Below are positions 30,036 to 42,105 of a DNA stretch of 64,000 bases, piece after piece. The stretch is from Eustoma russellianum. Its lineage: Eukaryota > Streptophyta > Magnoliopsida > Gentianales > Gentianaceae. Where the stretch lies: assembly GCA_036186865.1 (NCBI GenBank), contig AP025071.1, forward strand, positions 11,019,879-11,083,878, in the 5' to 3' direction. A program made the position numbers and the translations under genes. The notes under the pieces were generated by a model. The model was given only the letters and a program-made list of their open reading frames with translations. It was not told where the DNA came from and did not search any database. Position 1 is the stretch's first letter. Every line of letters begins with the position of its first letter.

Positions 30036-32634
30036 TGAGAAATATGTTTGGATAATTTTCAAGGTCATGATTTTAAGTGACGAATACTTACAAATGTCAC
30101 ATATGGTGTTACAAGTGATTAAAAGTTGAAAAGTTGAGGAAAATGACATCGATCTCTTAGGTTGTTGCACTTCGATCGATCGATGTACTTCGATCCCTCA
30201 CATCGATCGATCCATGCAAAACAGAGAAAATTCAAGACCTTACTGTGAGACATCGATCTCTAAACCTGAGACACATCGATCGATCGATGTATACATCTAA
30301 CCGTCACTTTGATCTATTGATGTAGGTCAAAGACAAACTCTGAAACTCACTGTGAGACATCGATCTCTGAAGCTGAGGCATTTCGATCGATCGATGTCTA
30401 GGGTTTTTAGAAATATTTTTCTAAAATGTGATAAAGTGGTTGTTTTCATTTGTACATGTTTTATATATGTTCATTATGTGATTATTATGTGTTTTTGATG
30501 ATTATAAATGCATTGTGACTAATGTGCCTTGGAAGTTTCAACTTACCAAAAAGGGCAAAATTGGTATTTTGAGTTTTGTAGGAACATGATATGGTGGAAA
30601 TATTTTAAGGACTTATTCTCATGATTTTTATCATGACAAAGGTGTTATTATATTCATTTCTGACCATTGGGGTCATTTCTAGAGTTTCTCTCACCAGGGG
30701 CATTTTGGTCATTTTACCCCTGGGGGTATTTTTGGTATTTTCACTCAAGGAATCTCTTGAGTATACTCTTATCTTCATTCTGGATTTGAGTTATGATTAT
30801 CTTGAAGATTATATTGTGGTTTTATATTATTTTTCTCAAATGAAGATATTATCGACAGTAGTAGGATATGTGACGAGTTGTGATGTCATATTCTATTTCT
30901 TTCTTGAAGACCTTCTACTATATGTTATTGGAGTATATTTATCATCATATCTCAGAGAATTTAAATGTGTTCAAGGTGTGAAAATGATCACTACATACAC
31001 GAAGAAATAGTGGGAATTTTGGTGTTATATATTGACATAATCTTGTCAACTATTATTTGTTGATTTCTTCTTCAAAAATATGAGTTGATATACATATATA
31101 TGTGATGAAAAACGTGTATATTCAGTTGGAGATGATGTGTTATTCATTTTATAGCTTGGTGACAAGTGTACCAACCAAAAAGAAGCTAGTTGGCAAAAGG
31201 TGCCAACTAGGAAAATTCAAAGGTAGCGAACGTCTACTACATGGTCTTTGGAGCTGATTTCCAGTTGAATCTTTCAACACACATATGCCTATTATCTTTC
31301 CAAGGAGTTTAGGGGATAGTGGAGTTGTTATGGCTATTATCCTACTACTTTATCTTCACATTTTAATTACTATTTCAAGGGTGAAAAATTCGGCCATTAC
31401 ATTTTCCAAGGTGGACCAATTATGTTGCTTCATTTTGCCATGTGTACAAGATGATTATGTGGCCAACCAATAATGTGAAGACACTTAAGCATTGATGATG
31501 TAGATGGTGACACATTGGAGTTCTTATCTACAAGGCTCAACTCACACTATAAATAGGAGGCAAAGGTGAAGAAGAACACACTTGAAGCTCACTTGAAAGC
31601 AATAGTTTATTTGCCTAGCTATCTTCTTCTTGTCATTTTTGTTCCATTCTTTGTAGCCAAGGTGTTCTTGTTGTATTTATTAAAGAGCTACAAGCCTCTT
31701 GAGCTTCATTTGTAAGATTGATTAGCCAATTCTATAAGGCTACATCAATAGGTGGTAGAGGTGTTGCAACTAAGTGTTGCATAGAAGGTGTTCATCCAAA
31801 TCTTGAATAGGGTTGGTGTTTAACCCAAGGATCAAGCTTGGTTCTTGTTATATTTTGGTTCATACCATAGTGGAGTCCAAGTAAAGGTATTCCTTGGGAC
31901 TGGAGTAGATCACATTGACTGAACCAGGATAAATTCTTGGTGTTCTTATCGTGTTTCTACACTTCCGTTTTTTGTCCGTTTTTCACTGCAGTCTTCACAC
32001 AAATTCTCACGTTTTGAAAAAATAGGTAAACATTTGAAAAATTTGTGATTTTTGGTAGAGTTATACTTCAGGCTGCTAGCTTTCATTTGCAACAAGAATA
32101 ACTTGACTTGTGCAAGGAAAGTTAGCCTTTCAGTCGTTGCAAGATAACTGCTCCAATCTGGCTATAATCTGACCAGTTTTGAGAAAACTTGAATTCTGTT
32201 TTAACCAAGAGTTTTTAAGGTCAGGGCATTTTTGAATCATAGACTAGACAACCTAAAGAGTGTTTTGGCATAAAGTTCAACCATTTTGGTTAAGTATTCA
32301 AAGAGAAACATGTTTTCCAATTCCAGCAACATTCTTTCCAATTCTATCTAGATTGACCATCTGAATCTTTTTATTTGTTTGAAGGGCCAAACAATCTTAT
32401 TTTTGTCTAATTTTTGGACAGATTCTTTTCAACACATTGAAGTTAAGTTCTGGGAATTTTCATAATTTGTGGAGTTGTGTACAAGGATTTTTGAATTTAT
32501 CAAAAACGGGTTCTTAATCTGAGGTAGTCTCAGATTCTGTTTCCAAGGGGGATTTTTATCAAGGGTAGTAGTGTAATTTCCACTAACCACTATTCACCCC
32601 TCTATGGTGTTTATTGCAGGTGCACGGTCCAACA
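30036..32634 (+). mobile_element. 3' LTR of copia G (2.6 kb)
   Basis: It starts TTTGAGAAATATG right after the polypurine tract and ends ...GTCCAACA at 32634. The U5-side block around 31880-31950 (tattccttgggactggagtagat, gaaccaggataaattcttggtg) matches copia A's LTR. A 129-aa hydrophobic frame at 30621-31010 lies in LTR sequence and has no support as a gene. Target bases after it: attag. Confidence 0.75.
30147..30400. repeat. ATCGATCGATCGAT palindrome cluster in copia G LTR
   Basis: CATCGATC or (T)CGATCGATCGATG cores recur at 30148, 30171, 30201, 30251, 30273, 30359 and 30382, separated by related ctctgaaactgag-like spacers. A similar cluster is in the unrelated gypsy LTR I at 45568-45800. 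Confidence 0.8.
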
Positions 32635-33294
32635 ATTAGCACACTTACTAGTATAACATACTCATATGTCTTCTATTTTGCAACAAAATTTAGAAAGGAC
32701 GGTGAAGGTACCCCCTTTTTGACATGCACGGCCTAAAGGGCCTAATGGTGACTAAACTTCATCTTGTATGTTAAATTAGAGTATTGGTATAAACATAATT
32801 GATGATTTTACTCAAGAAAGAACACATGCATCAACAATTTCAACATGCAAGACTTCTTTATTTCAACAAAATTTAGAGACCTTAATTTTTAGTTGCATGC
32901 ATGATTCATTCATTATTAGTGAACATACTAAGCATCAACTTTAATTTCCTTGAAGAAACTAGGAAGAATACTTGCCTTGGAGTACTTGAATCTTACACTA
33001 AATGGTGAAAAATTCCTTCTTCAATACCTAGCTTGAAAGTCTTGGCCTTGAAAGCCAAAATGAAGAAAAGAATTAGTCTTGCTTGAGGAAAGAGGAGTAT
33101 AAATGTTCTAAGGTTAATCTAGGTGAACTTTACCTTGAAATTGGCTTAGGATTCTTCATTTATCAAGTTGAAGAACTTCTCTTACACCCTTGATGAAGCC
33201 TACGGGTTGGAGGACCAAATAAGAGACATGGAGAGTCTTTGTGAGGAGATGAGAATTAAATGGAAAGGAAATAGGTAGAAGAGAGGATGTTCTT
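32635..33294 (-). mobile_element. Distal part of gypsy J 3' LTR
   Basis: This is the stretch between copia G and solo LTR I. On the minus strand it has the same kind of sequence as LTRs B and L: CAAGGCAAGTATTC, TTTCAAGGTAAAGTTCACCTAG and CCTTGAAAGCC-like blocks. I read it as the continuation of the LTR at 47132-48476, separated by insertion I. No coding potential. Confidence 0.55.
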
Positions 33295-33678
33295 TGTTAT
33301 GCCCCACACCCTCCGTAGAGTAATTTTGGGATAAAACAAAAATTAAATGTGATTAAGGGCAATTAATAATAATGAATTAAGAATTAGGTATGAGAATTAA
33401 TTGAGAGGATTTAATATCGAATTAAGTAGCATTTAATTTTAGATTTAAATATTAGCATTTAATCTTTTAAGATAAATGAAATAATAGGATATAATTTAGA
33501 AACCCAAATTCCACCCTTCCCATATCAAAAACTGACAGAACGCCAGTTTCTCTCTATTTCAGAAAGAAACCGACGCTATTCTCTTCCTCTTCTCCCATAG
33601 GCGATTTCTATTCTCCAACCCTAGGTGGGGAACTCTTCAAGATCTTCAATCCAATCTTCTTCCGTTCTTCGATTCTTC

Positions 33679-36600
33679 TGTAGAAATAAGAGGGTTTGAG
33701 TGATTTCAAAATAAGCAATTTGAATGTTTATATATATGTATAAACGTATACATATATAAACGTGTACATGTATGCATGATAACTTGCCATTACTTGCCTT
33801 ATTTAGCTTATATATTATGTTGCCGTACTAACGAGCCATGAAGCATTAAAGCTTACATTATATGGAAAACATTTGTTGTGTTTATACTATTTTCAGGTGC
33901 CACCATTAATGAACTAAACTAGTTCATTAAGTGAAGTACTTAGTTTAATAAACTAAGTAGTTCATTAAAGGAAGCTACATTTGGAAAAGGCACAAAGGCA
34001 ACAAGGCTAAGGAAGGAAAGTTTTCTCCTCCTCCCCATCTTTATTATACACGCCCCATACACATATATTATACATATTTTCAGATTTTTTGAAAAAGGCA
34101 CATACACATGTATTCCAACATACTATCGACACGTTATATATTCTACGTACGTACGTTAACGTCACACCACTATACTTAACTCATATTTATGAGTATATTC
34201 AGGTCTTATATCATATGATATAAGATATGGTGATGACAAATCAAATACGACATGATAAAAGGTTCTAAACCAAAATGTCGTATCGGGCGAATACCGAAAC
34301 TTCGCCAATGTGTCACGTACTTGCCATAAATAAATGGCCAGCCCATATACATCAAAAATTGATGTAAATTTCGTGCCATACATGATATGTTCAGCCAAAA
34401 ATACTTTCCATGTTGGCACACACAAATCACCCCACATTAAGGCCAAAATGTGAAGATTCAAAGTTTAATTTTGTCACATGCAAATGGTACCACTTTAAGC
34501 CAGCCAAGTGCTGTGATTTAAAGTACATATTATATATATTATGTATAACATAATATATATAACATGTGCAAAAGTTGGAATTTAAATTAGAGAAAAATCG
34601 GGTAATCGATAAATATCGAAATTTCGGTTTTCTACGCACATAACATGGAACGTTTTTCTTGTACATCATGTGACACGTATCTAGACACTTTTTACATATG
34701 ATATACATCTTAAAGTGTTCTAGAAAATTAAATTAAGGGCTGATTGGAATATTACATGTGTGTATTATTAAGTATGCACTATTTTACAAAGTAAAAAAAA
34801 ATATATTTCAGCACATGTATACACATCATATAACGTCACATACAGCTGATTTGGAGCACATGTGGAGCTTTTTTGGCATATTGACTGGTCAAGGATCAAT
34901 CATACATTGTTGGTGAATTGAAAAGAAAAGCTACAAAAGGTAAGAATCCAACATATATCTCTCTTATGTCACATGCTGAAAATTTCAGCTAACCAACCTT
35001 AAGCTGGCTGAATTTTTCTTATTAAATGTGACATATTTTGTCATCTTTTATTAGGTGATTAATTGGAAGAAGATATGGTAAGGTTTTGAATATAATTTAA
35101 ATAAATAAATTGTGATATCTCTACATATCACACATGCTGAAAATTTTTCAGCATGTGTACATGGTGTGGCCAAATTCTTAAGCCTTTTTGTGTCCAAGTT
35201 CATTTCTTAATTGGTAGCAATACTTGCCATATATTGTTGATTCATTTTTATGATGAAAAATCAAAGAATAATTGGTATTATTTTGAAAGAAATAGAAGGT
35301 TGCACATGCTGAAAATTCAGCATGGCAAGACACCTTAATGGCCGAAATTTGCATAGGTTATGGAAGAATTTTATTGTCTTCCAATTTATGGTGTATTTCT
35401 TAAATTATGGAATGATTTTGTGATTGATTTTTGGCACATGTTAAAGTGTATATCTCAGATTTTTTCCATGTCATCATGATGACAATGTTGAACCAATAAG
35501 GAGGTGCCAAGTAAGCAAAGGCTAAATAATCATCCAATGAGAAGTTGCCAAGTATGCAAGGCCTTGTCACAATGATGTCTTACACTCTCTCAAGGACTTA
35601 AAAGAAAATTTTCAAGAGGGGGAGAAGCCCTAAGTGGACGGCTGCAAGGTTAAAAGAGAAGAGAGGAGATCAAACAAAAACAACTACAAGCATTGCATTT
35701 CAAAGAGATCAAAAAGCCAAGCTCTTCTTCTTCTACATTATCTTTCTTTCTTTCTTCTTGTAAGCCTATTGTATTCATATTCTTTCAATCTTGAATAGGC
35801 TTGAGATAAACCACCATTCATATATCTTTGTAAAAGATTGATCAAGGTGTGATCAATCTTCATTCTAGAAAGGTGGTGGTGTTCGTGAGAATTGTACTTA
35901 CAATACATGGTTTGTAAAGGGTTGAAGTTAAGGTGTAACTCTATCAACCCTGCGGTAAGGTGTACTGCGTGTGTGTGATTAGTGTGAACCAAGGAAGGTG
36001 TTCCTTGAAGACTGGAGTAGGTTGTTTATAACCGAACCAGTATAAAATTCTTGGTGCCATTTACTTTCTGCATTTACTTTTCAGTTACTGCACTGTTTAC
36101 TCTTCGTGTTCGCATTCGTAAAAATAGTAAACGATTTTCAAAAATTATGAAAATTTCCAGAAATATACTTATACGTTCTAGGGTTAATTTGGCGCAAGTT
36201 TCAACCCTTTTGGATAAGTATAAGTAAATCAAACATCAAAAGTTCTGAGACTAGTGCAGTCTGATTTTCAGGCTTGCAAAGGTTGAGACTTTGATTGTAG
36301 TTGACCTACTTCCCAAACGAATTTTCCAAAACTGTTTCAACCCATTTAAATATAGTATATAAAGAGTTAGTGGTCAAATTGTTAGAGCATTTGGACGTTC
36401 ACACAAATAGGAATTAATTTTTCAAAACCATCTACCGTTTCTGGCAGATTTGCACAATCTGATTACCAACGGTTTTTTGAAGGGGTTAAAGGTTGAATTT
36501 GTTTTTGAAATTTTTAGGGGACCCTCATAACATCTGAGGCTAAGTTCTCTCAAAATTGCATAATTTTTGGAAACCGCTAACCTGGTTTTAAAAACATTTT

Positions 36601-36728
36601 AAAACAGGTCCTGAAAACAGAATCTGTTTTCAGAACTTGAATTGTTCAAGTTTAAAGAAATTTTAAAAACCACACTTTCCGCACCATCTATTCAACCCCC
36701 CTTCTAGTGGTGCCTTGCAGATCCTACA
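33679..36728 (+). mobile_element. 5' LTR of copia A (3050 bp)
   Basis: It differs from the 3' LTR mainly by a 66-bp segment near its start (about 33693-33765) that is absent from 42106-45089. The minus-strand copy at 1-2962 retains that segment, so the 3' LTR lost it. Elsewhere the stretches I compared differ at about 2% of positions. It contains the triple palindromes near 34973, 35131 and 35304 and the 22-bp palindrome at 34204-34225. Confidence 0.93.
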
Positions 36729-36730
36729 AG

Positions 36731-36742
36731 TGGTATCAGAGC
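36731..36742 (+). other. Primer binding site of copia A
   Basis: TGGTATCAGAGC begins two bases after the LTR end (...TCCTACA at 36728); initiator tRNA-Met type. Confidence 0.95.
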
Positions 36743-36782
36743 ACAGGAACACTCACTTCAAGGAATCCAACGATTCAGTGAG

Positions 36783-38699
36783 ATGGCATCCACAAATCTC
36801 AAAACCGAGCAAGAAGGTATGTCGAGCCAAAGGCCTCCACTTTTTGACGGTGAGTCGTTTATTCAGTGGAAACTTAGGATGAATCTTTTTCTTATGGCTA
36901 TAGATATAGATCTTTGGTCAATCATTGAAGATGGTCCTTATGTCCCATCTAATGTATCCACCGTAGACGGAGTCACTTTAGAGGTTATTAAAACTAGACA
37001 AGAATATACGAGTGATGATAAAAAGAAACTTAGTATGAATGCTAGGGCTATGCAATTGCTTTTAAACGGATTAAGTAAGAGTGAGTCTAGTTATGTGTCA
37101 AACTGTTCAAGTGCACAAGAAATGTGGAGGATTCTAGAAATGAAGCACGAAGGCACGAGTCAAGTAAAAGAGTCAAAAATTAACATGCTCATGTCTGCAC
37201 TTGAGTCTTTTAAATTATTGCCCACTGAGTCTATTGTAGATATGGATCTTCGTTTGACTAACATCTACAACTCTCTTGAGTCTCTTGGTAAGGCTTTTAC
37301 TATGCAGGAAAAGGTACAGAAAGTCCTACGAAGCCTTCCTTCTGAATGGGACCCAAAAGTGACCGCAATAGAAGAGAGCAAGGAAACTAAATCAATAAAG
37401 ATGGAAGAACTAATCGGATCAGTTAAAGTTTATGAAAATAAACTCATTATACAGAAATCGGAATCATCTAAACAAGGTAAAGCTATTGCTTTTAAATCAA
37501 ATGAATACGTCTCCCCTCCCCCCGATCACGTAGATGATAGTGATTCCGAATCGGAAAATGATGACCTAATTCTATTGGCTAAAGGACTAAGAAAATTTAT
37601 GAGAAGGTCATTTAAAAACAAAAACAAGGGCACTAAAACTAAGAGAAATAAAAACAAGTCAAATGATAAAGACGTTAAATGTTATGAATGTGGCAAACTC
37701 GGACACTTATCATATGACTGCCCCAATAAAGAAAAGCAAAATACTAAATACCCTGACAAGGAGCGGACCAAAAATAGACTCGTCTCAGAACCCAAACAAA
37801 GGAAGCGTGTTCTAAAGGCCGCCACCTGGAGTGATTCATCAGATTCTGAAACTGAGACCGAATAGGAGACCGCACAAGTATGCTTTGCCTCCAAAGCATC
37901 TAATGAGGTATCATCTGATTCTGACTCTGACTCTGAACCTTCCTATGATGATCTTTTTAGTCAGTATCTAGAATTGCATAAATTCACTAAGACTCTCGCT
38001 AAAGAAAAGAAACGATTAATTGAAGACAAGAAACTGTTAGAATCTTCTAACGAGAATCTTGTCGCTCAATTAAGCGATTCAAAGGAAGAGTCATCATGTG
38101 TCATTACTACATTAAAAGCAGAGATTTCATCATTAACCACGCAAAATAATGAAATGAAATCCGAGATTTCAAATTTGAAATCAAGGAATACCGATTTAGA
38201 GAAAATGATGAAACAGTTTGACACAGGGTCCAACATGCTGCATCGTATCATATTATCACAAAAGCATGACAGCGACAAAACTGGACTGGGATACGTTGAT
38301 ACTAACGAAGTATCAATCAAACCAACCAAGTTTGTTGTGTCTAAGAAAGTAGACACCCCTAAGCCTCAAGTGGCGTCTAAGATGACGCAAAAAGCGCCCC
38401 CTTCCTCACGCCCCACATCTTCATATCATGTGAAATATAGCGTTGTACCATATAGATATGAAAAGAGAAGAACAATGCATACACGAAATACATATCATCC
38501 ATGCACTACGCACACACACACAAGGACATATCAAAAGCGTCCTTCATTCAATAAGTATAGAGGAGTCCTTGGGCAAAGGCCCAAAGTGCATGCACCACAT
38601 GTCTATTATATTGCACCTTCATCTACATTCTTGCCATTTGATAGACCAAGAAGGATCACCCAAGTATGGGTACCGAAAGGTACCTTTACCAAAAGGTGA
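36783..38699 (+). pseudogene. Copia A gag (one internal stop)
   Basis: The frame is open from ATG 36783 except for one TAG (37863-37865). The N-terminal gag block is QRPPLFDGESFIQWKLRMNLFLMAID, followed by NGLSKSESSYVSNC and LRSLPSEWDPKV. A complete CCHC knuckle (CYECGKLGHLSYDC) occupies residues 300-313. After it come a KAATWSDSSDSE acidic tract, a coiled-coil-like stretch (about 37980-38220: EISSLTTQNNEMKSEISNLKS) and an H/T/R-rich tail. The product would form the particle and bind genomic RNA. The frame stops at 38697-38699, just before protease. Confidence 0.92.
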
Positions 38700-38754
38700 T
38701 TAACTAACTCGAAAGGACCCAAAATTAAAAGGGTACCTAAATCACCTTTTCACA

Positions 38755-39324
38755 TTGCAGGGAGACCACACTTCGAAAGACACATCAATAAAGTGGTTCC
38801 TTGACAGTGGTTGCTCGAGGCACATGACGGGTGACCTGAGCTTGTTCTCCAAATTAAAGAAGGTCACAAAAGGCGGATCCGTGACCTTTGGAGACAACAA
38901 TGAAGGCAAGATCATTGGAAAAGGTACGATTGGTAATCCGAACACACTCCAAATCTCCAACGTATGTTTGGTAAGCAACTTATCCTACAATCTTCTTAGC
39001 ATTTCTCAATTTGTTGACAATGGTATTAATGTGTGTTTTACTCACCCTTATTGCAACATAATAAATAAAAATGGAGAAACCGTTTTAAAAGGAAAACGAG
39101 AAGGCAATATTTTTACGCTATCTATGGATGATGTAGTACATGCTAAAGTTAAGTGTTTTATGTCAAATGAACCCAATGTGAATTTATGGCATAGACGTTT
39201 AGGACACATTGGCATTTCCACACTAGAAAAACTTCAACGAAAGAACCTAGTACGGGGATTGCCTACGCTTGATTTAGACAACTTTCAGTTGTGTGAATTG
39301 CATAAAAGGCAAACAAACACGTGA
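38755..39324 (+). pseudogene. Copia A protease and GAG-pre-integrase
   Basis: It is in the +1 frame relative to gag, through a shift near 38745. The aspartic protease motif IKWFLDSGCSRHMTG is intact (near residues 13-27), followed by FGDNNEGKIIGKGTIG, YNLLSISQ and the pre-integrase VNLWHRRLGHIGISTLEKL. A further shift near 39300 breaks the link to integrase. Before the lesions this was one polyprotein; the ATG at 38755 is not a natural start. Confidence 0.9.
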
Positions 39325-40087
39325 GTCACTTAAGCCGAAAAATGAAATAAGCACGACTAGAATATTAGAACTATTGCATATCGATTTGTTTGGTCCTAGT
39401 CGCACTATAAGCCTTGGTGGGCGTCACTATGCATGCGTAATTGTTGATGACTTTTCTCGTTACACTTGGACTTTATTTCTTGCACATAAGGATGATAGCG
39501 CCGTTGAGATTGCTAAATTAATTAAACAACTTGAAAATCAATACGGTGTAAATGTGAAAAGGATAAGAAGCGATAGAGGCGGTGAGTTTGAAAACAAAGA
39601 GATGATTTCGTTTTGTGAAGAAAAAGGAATTAAACATGAGTTTTCGCCACCTAGAACTCCACAACTAAATGGAGTAGTAGAAAGAAAGAATCGTACATTA
39701 CAAGAAATCGCTAGAACCATGCTTTGCGAAATTAAATTGCCTAGATTTCTGTGGGCGGAAGCCGTGAATTGTGCATGCTATATTGTAAATCGCCTATCTA
39801 TAAGAAAGAAAATAAACAAGACGCCTTAGGAGATTTTGAATGATCGCATGCCTAAGATTGACTACTTTCGTGTATTTGGATGCAAATGTTTTGTCTTGAA
39901 TACATAAGATAATTTAGATAAATTTGAATCCAAATGAATTGAGTGCATTTTTGTTGGATATTCTATAAATTCAAAGGCATATAGATGTTATGATCCTCTC
40001 ACTAGACAAATTATAGAATCTATTCATGTTAAATTCAATGAATTTGGTGAGATTGATAAAGATAAGGAATATGACGATGATTTTGAA
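39293..40087 (+). pseudogene. Copia A integrase with three internal stops
   Basis: The catalytic core is well preserved: D in HIDLFGPSRT, D in RSDRGGEFEN and E in GVVERKNRTLQE. The frame stays in register to 40087 but is cut by TAG at 39827, TAA at 39905 and TGA at 39935. These change codons that in copia G read TPYE, NTKD and HKSIE. The linker to RT (IHVKFNEF onward) continues in the same frame. Confidence 0.9.
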
Positions 40088-41521
40088 TTGAAACTCGTTT
40101 TGAATGAAGATAATGATTCTTTTGATATGCATGATATGAATGAGACACTAGAAATGCATGATCATATAGAAATGCATGATAACTTAGAAAATAATCAACC
40201 AAGATGGCATAGAGATCACCCACATGATCTCATCATAGGCGACCTCACTCACGGTGTGCGACCACGTAGAAGAATCACTTCGGATGAAATAAATGAATTT
40301 CATGCTATGATTTCTGAAATTGAGCCCAAAAATGTGCATGATGCTTTGAGTGATTTATCTTGGATTGATGCTATGCATGACGAACTTAATCAATTCGTTA
40401 GAAATGATGTATGGGATTTAGTGCCACGACCTCAAGATAAGACTATTATAGGCACAAAGTGGGTATTTAGGAATAAAATGAATGAAGAAGGAAAGGTTGT
40501 TAGAAATAAAGCGAGACTTGTTGCACAAGGATATAATCAAGAAGAAGGAATTGACTATGATGAAACATTCGCACCCGTAGCACGTCTAGAAGCTATACGA
40601 CTATTACTTGCTATTGCTTGCATGAAAGATTTTAAATTATATCAAATGGATGTAAAAAGTGCTTTCCTAAACGGATTCATACAAGAAGAAGTATACGTGA
40701 AGCAACCACCCGGTTTTGAAGATTTGAAACATCCAGATCACGTGTACAAACTAAAGAAGGCACTATATGGCCTAAAGCAAGCACCGAGAGCATGGTATGA
40801 TCGTTTTGCTACTTTCCTTTTAGAAAATAATTTTAAACGTGGTACTATAGATAGTACACTATTTTTGAAACAAGAAAAATCAGATTTACTTATTATTCAA
40901 ATCTACGTAGATGACATTATTTTTGGATCTACCTCACATAGACTTGTTAAAGATTTTGAAAATTGCATGAAATCTGAATTTGAAATGTCTATGGTTGGTG
41001 AACTTAATTATTTTCTTGGCTTGCAGATTAAGCAAACGAGTAAAGGAATTCATATAAGCCAAGCAAAATATGTTAATGACATGATCAAAAAGTTTAATTT
41101 TGAAAATTTGAAACCATCCCCCACCCCTATGAGTGTCACTACTAAATTAGACAAAGACGAACATGGTAAAGACGTTGATAATGGATTATATAGATCTATG
41201 ATAGGTTCTTTTCTATATTTAACTGCTAGTAGGCCTGACATCATGTTTAGTGTATGCATGTGTGCTCGTTTTCAAAGTCAACCTAAAGTGTCACACTTAA
41301 ATGCGGTAAAAAGAATATTCCGTTATATTAATCACACGCCCACCTTAGGTATTTGGTACGATAAGGATTCTACATTTGACTTACATGCTTACACTGATGC
41401 AGATTATGGTGGCTGTAAAATAGATAGAAAAAAGCACGAGCGGAACTTGCCAATTTATAGGAAATTCCCTTATTTCATGGTTTTCCAAAAAGCAAGCAAG
41501 TGTTGCTTTGTCCACTACTGA
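40088..41521 (+). CDS. Copia A reverse transcriptase and start of RNase H (477-aa open frame)
   Basis: This is the longest intact coding block of the element. RT copies the RNA genome into DNA in the particle. Visible motifs: GTKWVFRNKMNEEG (121-135), LVAQGYNQEEGIDYDETFAPVARLEAIR (144-170), QMDVKSAFLNG with catalytic D188, YGLKQAPRAWYDRF (227-240), and IYVDDIIFGS with YVDD at 273-276. MIGSFLYLTASRPDIMFSV and YTDADYGGCKIDRK mark the RNase H start. A shift near 41440 replaces the expected SAL-STTEAEY continuation; that continuation is found in another frame from 41508. The ATG at 40088 is internal to the former polyprotein. Confidence 0.92.
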   Translation: MKLVLNEDNDSFDMHDMNETLEMHDHIEMHDNLENNQPRWHRDHPHDLIIGDLTHGVRPRRRITSDEINEFHAMISEIEPKNVHDALSDLSWIDAMHDELNQFVRNDVWDLVPRPQDKTIIGTKWVFRNKMNEEGKVVRNKARLVAQGYNQEEGIDYDETFAPVARLEAIRLLLAIACMKDFKLYQMDVKSAFLNGFIQEEVYVKQPPGFEDLKHPDHVYKLKKALYGLKQAPRAWYDRFATFLLENNFKRGTIDSTLFLKQEKSDLLIIQIYVDDIIFGSTSHRLVKDFENCMKSEFEMSMVGELNYFLGLQIKQTSKGIHISQAKYVNDMIKKFNFENLKPSPTPMSVTTKLDKDEHGKDVDNGLYRSMIGSFLYLTASRPDIMFSVCMCARFQSQPKVSHLNAVKRIFRYINHTPTLGIWYDKDSTFDLHAYTDADYGGCKIDRKKHERNLPIYRKFPYFMVFQKASKCCFVHY

Positions 41522-41855
41522 GGCTGAGTACATGGCTCTTAGCCTTTGTTGCACACAGTTGTTGTGGATAAAACAACAACTCTCGGACTTTGGAATTACC
41601 GTAAATAAAATTCCTATATATTGTGATAGTATGAGTGCAATAAATTTGTCTAAGAACCCCGTGTTACATTCTAAGGCTAAGCATATAGAAGTACGCTATC
41701 ACTTTCTTCGTGATCACGTTAACAATGGTAATATTGTCATAGATCACGTACGCACAGAATCACAAGTAGTGGATATTTTTACAAAGGCCTTAAATCAAGC
41801 CACATATGAATCTCTTCGTTCTAAATTAGGCATGATTCCTATTGATATGATTTGA
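41508..41855 (+). CDS. Copia A RNase H C-terminal part
   Basis: A 115-aa frame reads STTEAEYMALSLCCTQLLWIKQQL, then CDSMSAINLSKNPVLHSKAKHIEVRYHFLRDHV and VDIFTKALNQATYESLRSKLGM, the standard copia RNase H end. The catalytic E (TEAEY) and D (CDSMSA) are present. It is separated from RT by the shift near 41440. The same domain end is found in copia G (29420-29677) and copia N (63825-64000). Confidence 0.9.
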   Translation: MSTTEAEYMALSLCCTQLLWIKQQLSDFGITVNKIPIYCDSMSAINLSKNPVLHSKAKHIEVRYHFLRDHVNNGNIVIDHVRTESQVVDIFTKALNQATYESLRSKLGMIPIDMI

Positions 41856-41920
41856 TTTGATATTATTTGATTTACTTTCCTTTTTTTGACAGGAATCTTT
41901 TGATTAACTTTCCAAAATAA

Positions 41921-42105
41921 AGGAGGAGAGAAAAGCATGATTTAAGGGAGAGAGAGACACTGATTGATCTTAATTGCACAAATCAAGGGGGAGCCGGATT
42001 TGAAATTCGAAATTCAAATTTCAAATATGTGCATGATTCAAGGGGGAGAGATAGCATTTAAATCATGTACACAAGTTATTTTGAAAATCGTCAAAAGGGG
42101 GAGAT
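41921..42105 (+). promoter_or_regulatory. Polypurine tracts of copia A
   Basis: AAAGGAGGAGAG, AAGGGGGAGCC, AAGGGGGAGAG and finally AAAAGGGGGAGATTG occur in 185 bp; the last abuts the 3' LTR and would prime plus-strand synthesis. Confidence 0.85.

Larger units (their letters stand above)
22595..32634 (+). mobile_element. Copia G, decayed Sirevirus-like element without its 5' LTR
   Basis: Order: leader remnant, gag (22699-24770), protease and pre-integrase (24862-25440), LINE insertion, integrase (27054-27914), RT and RNase H (28184-29677), several GGGGGAG tracts, 3' LTR (30036-32634). The 5' LTR and primer site are missing because gypsy F and the upstream deletion removed them. It is related to copia A but clearly diverged. 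It lies in the 3' LTR of gypsy J. Confidence 0.85.

Noticed and set aside
30621..31010. 129-aa hydrophobic frame, possible membrane or envelope-like protein
   Set aside because: Located within the 3' LTR of copia G after the polypurine tracts, so it is outside any expected coding region; no relatives seen here.
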